Below are positions 45,925-53,302 of a stretch of DNA of 64,000 nucleotides, in pieces. The notes under the pieces were generated by a model. The model ran no database searches, was not told the DNA's origin, and saw only the letters and a program-made list of their open reading frames with translations. Position 1 is the first letter of the stretch. Each line of letters opens with the position of its first letter. This DNA is from Bog-113 sp965226755. Its GTDB lineage: Bacteria; Acidobacteriota; Terriglobia; Bryobacterales; Bryobacteraceae. The translations under genes were made by a program, and so were the position numbers. The stretch covers positions 310,001-374,000 of the forward strand of contig CBDDDT010000004.1 in assembly GCA_965226755.1 (NCBI GenBank), read 5' to 3'.

Positions 45925-46539
45925 TTACGGGTAGCATGATGTTGGAGGCTTCGGACCCGCTGCCAGTTCCGCTCGCGTATTATGGGCAGACACATCAGGA
46001 TCGGCTCTGAGGCCGAGTGTGAAGCCGGCCAGTAGAGGGTCGCCATGCTTATCGTTAAGACCGCTCCACTTCACGTCGGTGAGGCGCAGGGTGACAAGCA
46101 TTCCCCTAAGCTTGAATCGGCGGTCAGTGCTGTACTCCGGGTACCGGAGGCATTCCCCTCGAAGTTGAGCTGAACGCACCCTGCCTCGATTCCACCAGTC
46201 CGTGCTCAGTTCATCTTTGCTATCAGCGGCGAGCAGATTACCACTCGTCAAAGTTGCGCCCTTGATCGCGAACAAGGCACACTGGAAATCTCCAGAGAAG
46301 TTGATTTCCGATTCGTTGTCATAGTCGCCGGTATGACACTCCAGCTTGTAGACTGGGACGCCCCGAACGTCATTTATGAACGCGACAACAGGAGCGTCGG
46401 CGCCTTCCTTGCTCAGGTCGATGACGGCTTGCCTTTCTTCCATCGACCGGATAACTGGCCACTTGCTTGCTTCGGCCAGCAAAGCCGTTGCGGGCATCAG
46501 GACAGAAGCAAAGAAACAAAGTGTCAAAGGCGTTTTCAT
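45925..46539 (-). CDS. Secreted orphan protein
   Basis: 204 residues with an N-terminal export signal (MKTPLTLCFFASVLMPATAL). The mature protein includes VPVYKLECHTGDYDNESEIN, FSGDFQCALFAIKGATL and RFKLRGMLVTLRLTDVKWSG. Four Cys could pair. There is no family match that I recognise. It lies in the same direction as the toxin-antitoxin fragments on either side, from which it is separate. Confidence 0.6.
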   Translation of the reverse strand: MKTPLTLCFFASVLMPATALLAEASKWPVIRSMEERQAVIDLSKEGADAPVVAFINDVRGVPVYKLECHTGDYDNESEINFSGDFQCALFAIKGATLTSGNLLAADSKDELSTDWWNRGRVRSAQLRGECLRYPEYSTDRRFKLRGMLVTLRLTDVKWSGLNDKHGDPLLAGFTLGLRADPDVSAHNTRAELAAGPKPPTSCYP

Positions 46540-46624
46540 GACGGTAACTGCGTCCCGCTGAGAACCTGAAGATCATCCAAGACGGGCGACCCCTATATAA
46601 ATCGCTCGAACGAAGTAAATGACG

Positions 46625-46669
46625 AATGCGAGCCATCGTCATCGGATTATCGAGGACAAACAAAATCAT
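46625..46669 (-). pseudogene. VapC-like PIN-domain toxin remnant (first 15 codons)
   Basis: ATG 46669 overlaps the stop of the small antitoxin-like gene by 4 nt (ATGA) and reads MILFVLDNPMTMARI. This resembles the first strand of VapC toxins (FVLDxSVTMAW), with the catalytic Asp retained. Downstream residues (RHLLRSSDLYRG) do not continue the PIN fold, although the frame stays open to 46370. It is probably a broken toxin. Confidence 0.35.
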
Positions 46670-46794
46670 GGGCGGCCTTCGTTTAACAAGTCCTTAACCT
46701 TGAAGTCTCCCAACACATCAATTGAGCGAAACTGCCCGGTCCGGAGTTCTTGTTGAATAAGGCGCTCGGTTTCGGGCTCGATCTGGATCGTCAT
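46666..46794 (-). CDS. Small antitoxin-like protein, 42 aa, possibly a fused remnant
   Basis: ATG 46794 encodes MTIQIEPETERLIQQELRTG, then QFRSIDVL, the usual start of a ribbon-helix-helix antitoxin (MTIQIEPETERLIQEEL-type). It then turns to GDFKVKDLLNEGRP, which looks like the C-terminal tail of VapB antitoxins. The 42 residues are short for either family, suggesting an internal deletion that joined two halves. A VapC-like start overlaps its stop by 4 nt. Confidence 0.45.
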   Translation of the reverse strand: MTIQIEPETERLIQQELRTGQFRSIDVLGDFKVKDLLNEGRP

Positions 46795-47451
46795 TCCTTG
46801 AAACTACGCGAAATTTCGCCACGCCGCAACGAAGAAAACGGTAACGACCCTGCGCGGAAATTGTCGAGCCGCCAGTCGTCCCGGCATCCAGCGGCTCACG
46901 CCCCTGCGGCCGTTTTCACCCCTCGCTATGGGGCAAAGTTGCGGGCAAAGCGAAGCCCCCGCCGTGAGTCACGTCGTTCCCCACACGCATCTCCCCAACC
47001 CTGTCAATCACTTGCGGACGCTCGGTCCCTGGCGCGCCAACCCTCTATGTCATAAATCAAAGATGAAACTAGCGGCGTCGTTAAATCCTTCATTGATCCC
47101 GTCATTGACTCGGTCACCCCATGCGCCATCCATGGCAGCGCCGCAAAACCGCAAGCAACCGAACAACCCCCCGCGCGCCCGGCGAATCCCCAACCGCATT
47201 CCGCCGCAAAACGAAGCCAATTTCCGCGGAACGAAGCCAATCCTGGAATCCCGCCCCAACCCGCGCTGCACCGCGGTCTTCAGCGCGCCGAAACCCAACA
47301 AAAAAAACGACTTTCCCGCCAAAGCGCGAAACCCCAAACCACCCGCCGGCCGCCCCAAAACCCCGCCAAACGAAGCCAACCAAATATTCAAAATCGAAGC
47401 CAATCGCGCCAGCCATTACCCTAAAACTGAGACCCTAACCTGAGACCCTTC
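46795..47451. other. Intergenic region of 650 bp with degenerate short repeats
   Basis: No gene is supported. Both strands contain open frames, but they are dominated by Pro/Arg/Asn/Lys low complexity. Its right half carries repeated ACGAAGCCAA words (next entry). The last bases before 47452 provide the leader of the FHA-PP2C gene (GACCCTTC before the ATG). Confidence 0.5.
47211..47404 (+). repeat. Cluster of ACGAAGCCAA repeats
   Basis: ACGAAGCCAA occurs at 47211-47220, 47231-47240 and 47370-47379, and a TCGAAGCCAA variant at 47394-47403. Within each pair the copies are 20 and 24 bp apart. Translated, this gives the NEAN/TKPI-type strings that litter intergenic DNA of some Acidobacteria and Planctomycetes, from memory. 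They look like an interspersed repeat family rather than coding sequence. Confidence 0.6.
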
Positions 47452-49110
47452 ATGGCAAATATTGAGATCTCGAAAACTCCGGCTTTCGCCATCACGGACG
47501 CGGAGGGCAACCAATCCCGCCAGGAAATCCGCGAGTTTCCCTTTCGCATCGGTCGCCAGTCCGGCAATCACCTCGTCATTCGCGACGCCCGCGCCTCGCG
47601 CCATCACGCCCGTCTCACGCTCGCCAATGGCGACTTCGTGCTGGAAGACCTCGGCAGCCGCCACGGCGTCTTCGTCAACAGCGAGCGCATCGAACGGAAA
47701 CCACTTCAGGATGGCGACCGCATCGAGTTCGGCGTCGCCGATTCCTACATCCTCCAGTTCGAACGCCCCGGCAGTCGCGTCGCCGAAATTGCGGAGCACC
47801 TCGTTGAAACCGATCTCGCTCACGCCAGCGGCGCCGGCGGCCAGCTCGCTCGCCTCCGCGCCGTTCTTCAGGTCAGCCGCGCGCTCCAAACCTCTTTCTC
47901 CGTCGATGGCGTCCTCGCCGCCGTCGTGGACGCGGCCCTGGTCATCACCAACGCCGAACGCGGCTTTCTCCTGTTGCGACAGGAGGGCGATCTCCGCCTC
48001 CGCGCCGCCCGCGATCGCAACGGCAATCTCCGCGAGTCCGAGCTCGAAGTCCCCCGCAAGCTCCTCCTGAAGGCCCTCGAAGAAGGCGCCAGCACTCTTT
48101 CCTTGCAGTTCGACCCGGCCGATGCCGGCCCGTCCGCCAGCGCTCACGCCCTCGAACTCAAAAGCATCGTCTGCATCCCCCTCGTAAAGGTCCAGATGAG
48201 CGCGGACCCGGCCGCCGCGCCCGGCCGCCCCGGCGAAACCGTCGGTCTCCTTTATATGGATTCGCGCACCGGCCCCCGCGACATGGCCGCCGGCAATCGC
48301 GAGCTCCTCGAAACTCTCGGCATTGAAGCCTCCATGGTTCTTGAGAACGCGCGCCTGCTCGAAGAGGATCGCGCCCGCCGCCATCTCGAAGAAGAACTCG
48401 CCATCGCCCGCGGAATCCAGCACATCCTTCTTCCTTCCTCGCTGCCGGAAACCGGATGGCTCCGCGGCGCCGGCTATAGTTCCCCGTCCCGCCAGGTCGG
48501 CGGCGACCATTACGATCTGATCCGCGTCGGCCCGGATTCCTGGGCCGCCATCGTCGCCGATGTCTCGGGCAAAGGCGTAAGCGCCGCTCTCGGCGCCGCC
48601 ATCTTGCAGGGCGCCTTCCTCGGCATGGATGAGAATCCCGATTCCATGCGCCACACTCTCAAGCGCCTCAATGACTTCCTGCTGGAACGCGCCGAAAGCG
48701 GAAAATACGTCACCGTTTTCTGCGCCGTCATCGACGTCCATGGCGCCATGCGTTACATCAACGCCGGCCACTGCGCTCCCATCCTCGTGCCGATCAATGA
48801 TCAGCCCGAAACCCTCCCCGCTACTTCGCCGCCCGTCGGTCTTCTCGATAACACCGTCTTCGAAATCGCCAGTTGCGACCTCCAGCCCTTCGATCGCCTC
48901 GTCATCTATACCGACGGCATCACCGAAGCCCGCGACGCCTCCGGCGAGTTCTTCGGAATCGACCGCCTGAACGCCGTCATCCGCTCCCACGGCGACCGTC
49001 CCGCGTCGCTGCTCCACCAGGCCATCCTCGAAGCCCTCGAAGGCTTTACCGGTGGCCAGGAGCAAAACGACGATCAGACGCTCGTCGTGCTCGAATATCG
49101 ACCGGATTGA
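47452..49110 (+). CDS. FHA-GAF-PP2C (SpoIIE/RsbU-type) phosphatase
   Basis: 552 residues, no membrane helices. Residues of about 20-100 form an FHA domain (FRIGRQSGNHLVIRDARASR then HHARL, VFVNSERI), which binds phosphothreonine. A GAF-like domain covers about 135-290 (NAERGFLLLRQEGDLRLRAA). A SpoIIE PP2C phosphatase follows, with SRQVGGDHYDLIRVGPDSW, VADVSGKGVSAALGAAILQG and LVIYTDGITEARDASGEFFG. This layout suggests a cytosolic partner-switching phosphatase. No anti-sigma or kinase gene is adjacent. The last 65 bp overlap the convergent WaaA-LpxK gene. Confidence 0.92.
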   Translation: MANIEISKTPAFAITDAEGNQSRQEIREFPFRIGRQSGNHLVIRDARASRHHARLTLANGDFVLEDLGSRHGVFVNSERIERKPLQDGDRIEFGVADSYILQFERPGSRVAEIAEHLVETDLAHASGAGGQLARLRAVLQVSRALQTSFSVDGVLAAVVDAALVITNAERGFLLLRQEGDLRLRAARDRNGNLRESELEVPRKLLLKALEEGASTLSLQFDPADAGPSASAHALELKSIVCIPLVKVQMSADPAAAPGRPGETVGLLYMDSRTGPRDMAAGNRELLETLGIEASMVLENARLLEEDRARRHLEEELAIARGIQHILLPSSLPETGWLRGAGYSSPSRQVGGDHYDLIRVGPDSWAAIVADVSGKGVSAALGAAILQGAFLGMDENPDSMRHTLKRLNDFLLERAESGKYVTVFCAVIDVHGAMRYINAGHCAPILVPINDQPETLPATSPPVGLLDNTVFEIASCDLQPFDRLVIYTDGITEARDASGEFFGIDRLNAVIRSHGDRPASLLHQAILEALEGFTGGQEQNDDQTLVVLEYRPD

Positions 49111-51391
49111 TCAGATGCAGCAGCTCTTCTTCGTTGTCGATCTCCACATCCACCCGCAGCCAGAACACCGGCATATCCCGCAGCAGAAAATCCGCGTCGT
49201 CCGGCAGGTTCACCACGTCCTTCTCCGTCGTCACCAGCGCGCCCGCCCGGATCGCCTCGGCGTGCCGCACCAGCGCATACAACTCGCGCGGCGCATAGTG
49301 GTGATGATCGTCGAACGGCAGCCGGTCCAGGGGATGAATTCCCAAATCTTCCAGGCTGGTCCAGAACGAGCCCGGATTGCCCAGTCCGCAGAACGCCACC
49401 ACGCTGTAAGGCGGACGCGCCGGCTTGCCCGTCTGCATGTGGATCCACTCCCGCGTCACCAGGCGCGAGTGGAAAATCGGCGCGCGCTCGTTCACGCTTC
49501 GCAAGCGGCTCTCGATCGCCGCCAGCGGCCTCGCCGCGTGGCACCGCGTGATCACGAAGATGTCCGCTCGCCGCAGTTCTTCCAGCGGCTCCCGCAGCCG
49601 TCCCAGCGGCAGCAGATTCCCGCCGCCAAACGGGTCCAGCGAATCGATCAGCACGATCTCCACCTCCCGCGCCACCCGCTGGTGCGAAAAGCCGTCGTCC
49701 AGCAGGAACACGTCCGGCTTCAGCGTCTGCTCGGCCTCGCGGCCCGCCAGATAGCGATCCGGCCCCACGCCCAGCCCGGTCTCGCCCGAGCGCAGCAGCA
49801 GTTGCGGCTCGTCTCCCGTATGCCGCACCGCCGCGGTCGAGCCTCGCGGCAGCACCAGAATTTCCCGGTGCGAAATGCGCCCGTACCCGCGCGTCAGCAC
49901 GATCGGCTCCAGCCCGCGCTCCCGGAATCTCCGCGCCAGATACAGCACGAACGGCGTCTTCCCCGTTCCGCCCGACGTGATGTTCCCGATGCTGATCACC
50001 GGCGTGTCCAGCCCGCGCTGGTTCCGCAGTTCCCGCGCCAGCCGTCGCCGCGCTCCCATCTTCCAGAGGAACGCCAGCGGAGTGAGCAGCAGCCGCATCG
50101 GCCAGCCTCGCGCCTGGCAAAACAGCGACTCCGCATAAAGGCGTCGCATCGCCTCCACCGTAATCGCCGCCGCGCCGCGGTTCGCTTCTGCTCTTGCGCG
50201 GCCCCTTTGCGCCATCTCGCCAGCGCCGCTCGCCCGCCGTATCGCTCCCAAAAGTTCGCCCGCGTTCGCAATCTGCAGGAACGCGTCGTGCGCGCGAAAG
50301 TCTTCGGCGATCTCCCGGAAGTTTTCCAGCCGCGGCCCCACGACCACCGGTTTCCCCGCCAGGGCGGGCTCCAGAAAGTTGTGTCCGCCGGTTTCCGTGA
50401 GCGTTCCTCCCATGAACACTACGTCGGCCAGTTCGAACAGCGCGGAAAGTTCGCCCACCGTATCCAGCAGCAGCACCCGCTCGTCTCCCGCTGGAGCTTC
50501 TTCGCTTCTCCGCCAAAAGACCGTGTCGCCCAGCAGTTGCGAGACGGCCTCGAACCTCTCGGGCTTGCGCGGCGCCAGAATCAACCGCCAGCCCTCCAAC
50601 TGCTTCCACGCCTCGATCACGACCCTGTCTTCGTCCGCCGTTTTGTCGGCCGTCGTGCTCGCCGCGATCAGAATCGGACCTGCGCCGCCCGCCGCCCATC
50701 GCGCCACTGGAGACTCCGGATCGGGCCGCCGCGCCTCGAAGTCGTACTTCAGATTTCCCGCGACCGCCACCCGGTCCGCCGGCGCGCCCGCCTCCACATA
50801 GCGCTTGCGCATCCTCTCGCTTTGCACCAGAATCGCGTCCGGCTGGCTCAGCACATGCCTGAAAAACCAGCGCCGTTTCCGGTATTTCGGAAAAGCCCGG
50901 TCGGAAATCCGGCCGTTCGCGATCAGCACTCCGCAGCCTGCGCGCTTCGCTTCGCGCAGCAGGTTCGGCCAGATCTCCGTCTCGAGCACCACCAGCAGCG
51001 AGGGCCGCAGGCTCCGGAGCACCCGCCGCACAAAATGCGCATAATCCAGCGGCGCATAGAAGCACCCGTTCGCCAGGCCATGGAGCCGGTCGCGCGCCGT
51101 CGCGTATCCGGCCAGCGTGCTCGTGGAGACAAAAACAGGTCCCGGCAGCGTTTCCTGGAAGTGACGGATCAGCGTCCCCGCCGCGATCACTTCTCCCACC
51201 GAGACCGCGTGGATCCAGATCGCGCCGCTCGATTCCTGGCAAAACTCCGGCGGAAGAAACCCGAGCCGCTCTCCCAGCGTCCCGGCATACGCGGGGTTCC
51301 GGATCACCCGCAGCAGTGCGTAAAATAAGACGGCCGGCGCGAGCAGCGCAAGAAGGGTACGGTAAACGAAGTAAATGAATTTCTCAGGCAA
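49046..51391 (-). CDS. Fusion of Kdo transferase (WaaA) and lipid A 4'-kinase (LpxK)
   Basis: A single 781-residue frame. Residues 1-425 are WaaA: an N-terminal membrane anchor (TLLALLAPAVLFYALLRVI), GERLGFLP with the catalytic Glu near 41, WIHAVSVGEVIAA near 59-71, LETEIWPN, and GGHNFLEPALAGKPVV near 335-350. Residues 430-781 are LpxK: Walker A GNITSGGTGKTP near 469-480, LTRGYGR and DVFLLDDGFSHQ. LpxK phosphorylates tetraacyldisaccharide-1-phosphate to lipid IVA, and WaaA then adds Kdo to it, so the fusion joins consecutive steps at the inner membrane. No internal start, stop or frame change separates the halves. Confidence 0.92.
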   Translation of the reverse strand: MPEKFIYFVYRTLLALLAPAVLFYALLRVIRNPAYAGTLGERLGFLPPEFCQESSGAIWIHAVSVGEVIAAGTLIRHFQETLPGPVFVSTSTLAGYATARDRLHGLANGCFYAPLDYAHFVRRVLRSLRPSLLVVLETEIWPNLLREAKRAGCGVLIANGRISDRAFPKYRKRRWFFRHVLSQPDAILVQSERMRKRYVEAGAPADRVAVAGNLKYDFEARRPDPESPVARWAAGGAGPILIAASTTADKTADEDRVVIEAWKQLEGWRLILAPRKPERFEAVSQLLGDTVFWRRSEEAPAGDERVLLLDTVGELSALFELADVVFMGGTLTETGGHNFLEPALAGKPVVVGPRLENFREIAEDFRAHDAFLQIANAGELLGAIRRASGAGEMAQRGRARAEANRGAAAITVEAMRRLYAESLFCQARGWPMRLLLTPLAFLWKMGARRRLARELRNQRGLDTPVISIGNITSGGTGKTPFVLYLARRFRERGLEPIVLTRGYGRISHREILVLPRGSTAAVRHTGDEPQLLLRSGETGLGVGPDRYLAGREAEQTLKPDVFLLDDGFSHQRVAREVEIVLIDSLDPFGGGNLLPLGRLREPLEELRRADIFVITRCHAARPLAAIESRLRSVNERAPIFHSRLVTREWIHMQTGKPARPPYSVVAFCGLGNPGSFWTSLEDLGIHPLDRLPFDDHHHYAPRELYALVRHAEAIRAGALVTTEKDVVNLPDDADFLLRDMPVFWLRVDVEIDNEEELLHLINPVDIRARRASDRRFAPGHR

Positions 51392-52001
51392 GCGCTTCCG
51401 GATATTGCTGCTGGCTTTTCTCGTGAGTATAGCCGCGGCGGCCGATAAAGATCACGAGCAGCTCAAAGTCGAACCGGCTGCGTCGTATCCCTTCAAGCAG
51501 ACGAGCGAAAATGTCACCATCGCCGCCGACGTCTACGAAACCGGCGACAAAGTGAAAGCCGCGTTCGGCAAGCACAATCCTTATGACCATGGAGTGCTTC
51601 CGATTCTCGTCGTCATAGACAATCACAGCCCCCGCGCCATCAGCGTCAGCTACATGAAAGTCGAATACACCGCGCCGGAGCAGGGCGCCGTCGAAGCCAC
51701 TCCCGCGCAGGATCTGCGCTATCTGGCTGGCGCGAAACCGCCCCGTTCCGGCGGTCCGCCCATGCCTATTCCATCCATACCCGGAGTGCACCGCACCAAA
51801 ACCAATCCGCTCGGGGAATGGGAGATCGAAGGCCGCGCGTTCGCCGCCAAGGTGATCCCGCCCAATGAATCCGCCAGCGGATTTTTCTATTTCCAGACCG
51901 GGCACCGCAGTCATTCGAAGCTCACTCTGTCCGGCATCGAAGAAGCCGGCACCCATCGCGAGCTCATCTTTTTCGAAGTCCCGCTCGCGCCCGTCCAGTA
52001 A
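51375..52001 (+). CDS. Secreted protein of unknown function
   Basis: 208 residues starting at ATG 51375, with a signal peptide (FRILLLAFLVSIAAAA). The mature part (QTSENVTIAADVYETGDKVK, VLPILVVIDNHSPRAISVSY and NESASGFFYFQTGHRSHSKL) is beta-rich and resembles an immunoglobulin-like accessory domain. Its start overlaps the divergent waaA-lpxK start by 17 bp, so the two promoters must lie within each other's coding sequence. It is followed at once by the esterase gene. Confidence 0.75.
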   Translation: MNFSGKRFRILLLAFLVSIAAAADKDHEQLKVEPAASYPFKQTSENVTIAADVYETGDKVKAAFGKHNPYDHGVLPILVVIDNHSPRAISVSYMKVEYTAPEQGAVEATPAQDLRYLAGAKPPRSGGPPMPIPSIPGVHRTKTNPLGEWEIEGRAFAAKVIPPNESASGFFYFQTGHRSHSKLTLSGIEEAGTHRELIFFEVPLAPVQ

Positions 52002-52043
52002 ATGACTCGATGGCGGGGCGCCGCGGCGATATCATGGCAGGCG

Positions 52044-53258
52044 ATGCGGATCTACTCTCTGCTGGCTTGCGCCCTTCTGGTTTGCGCCGGAGTCGCTGGA
52101 CAAATGCAAAGCGAGTCTTCGCCCGCCTCCACAAATGTGCGCGGCGCGAAAAGCCCAAGAGTTTTCCCGGACGGCAGAGCGTCGTTCACGCTCAAGGCGC
52201 CAGAGGCGAAAAAAGTCGATTTAGTCGGCGGCGACGGATTAGGCAAAGGGCCTTTCCCGATGACCCGGAACGCCGACGGCGTTTGGAGCGTGACCATCCC
52301 GGCCGCCGTGCCCGGGTTCCACTACTACTGGTTCACTGTGGACGGATTGTCCGTCAACGATCCAGGCAGCGAAACGTACTTCGGGTACGGAAAGGAGACC
52401 AGCGGTATCGAGATTCCCGAGAGCGGCTCGGATTTCTACGATGTCAAGAATGTGCCGCATGGAGAGGTACGCGAACGTTGGTACTTTGCTAAAACTACCG
52501 GCGAGTGGCGGCGATGTCTTGTGTACACCCCGCCCGTTTACGACAAGAGTGTCTCGATCCGTTATCCGGTGCTGCTTCTTCAACATGGATCGGGAGAGGA
52601 TGAAACCGGCTGGACAAGGCAGGGCAGAGCCAATTTCATCCTGGACAATCTGCTCAGCGAAGGGAAGCTGAAGCCGATGATCGTGGTGATGGATCGCGGC
52701 TATGCAACCAGGGCGGGGAAACCGGCCGGTTCCTTCGGGCCGGGATCATCAGCGGCCGATATGAACGAGGCTTTCGGCGCTTTTGGAGATGTCGTGCTCG
52801 GCGACTTACTGCCGATGATTGACTCGGCCTACCGAACGATTCCGGACCGGGCTCATCGAGCGATGGCCGGACTTTCCATGGGCGGAATGCAGACGCTGTT
52901 CATCACGCTTCATCATCCTGAGAAGTTCGCTTATATAGGCTCGTTTAGCGGTCCCATCATTGCGGGAATCAACACCGGAACCCCGGGCGGAGGACGCAAT
53001 TCTCCTGCTCGCTTTGATCCCGCCGCCGCTTTCGACGGAGCATTCTCGAACGCACGGAAGTTCAACGAGCAGAACAAGTTGCTCTGGCTCGGAGTGGGAA
53101 CCGAGGAAGGGCAGTTTCGAAACGGCATCAAGGGGGCTGCCGATGCTCTGCAAGCAGCCGGCGTGCACGTCGTTTACTTTGAATCTCCCGGTACGGCGCA
53201 CGAGTGGCAGACCTGGCGTCGCGATCTGCGCGACTTCGCACCGCGGCTTTTTCAATAG
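52044..53258 (+). CDS. Secreted esterase (feruloyl-esterase/Fes-like) with N-terminal E-set domain
   Basis: ATG 52044 (MRIYSLLACALLVCAGVAGQ) is preferred; a longer frame begins at 52002. 404 residues: an E-set/CBM48-like module (ASFTLKAPEAKKVDLVGGDG, GFHYYWFTVDG) and an alpha/beta-hydrolase esterase domain of the D family (RYPVLLLQHGSGEDETGW). Catalytic Ser is in MAGLSMGGMQTL, and the probable His is in GTAHEWQTWRRDL. This is the plan of CE1 feruloyl/acetyl-xylan esterases and enterochelin esterases. It is exported, with plant polysaccharide esters a likely substrate. No polysaccharide cluster surrounds it. Confidence 0.9.
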   Translation: MRIYSLLACALLVCAGVAGQMQSESSPASTNVRGAKSPRVFPDGRASFTLKAPEAKKVDLVGGDGLGKGPFPMTRNADGVWSVTIPAAVPGFHYYWFTVDGLSVNDPGSETYFGYGKETSGIEIPESGSDFYDVKNVPHGEVRERWYFAKTTGEWRRCLVYTPPVYDKSVSIRYPVLLLQHGSGEDETGWTRQGRANFILDNLLSEGKLKPMIVVMDRGYATRAGKPAGSFGPGSSAADMNEAFGAFGDVVLGDLLPMIDSAYRTIPDRAHRAMAGLSMGGMQTLFITLHHPEKFAYIGSFSGPIIAGINTGTPGGGRNSPARFDPAAAFDGAFSNARKFNEQNKLLWLGVGTEEGQFRNGIKGAADALQAAGVHVVYFESPGTAHEWQTWRRDLRDFAPRLFQ

Positions 53259-53302
53259 AAGAGCGGCAGGCGACAAGCTCGTCCTACAATTGACTCTGGA
53301 GC

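Noticed and set aside
49052..51328. Very long plus-strand open frame opposite the WaaA-LpxK gene
   Set aside because: Composition is dominated by Arg/His/Gln, as expected for the antisense of GC-rich coding DNA. The minus frame has full family motifs.
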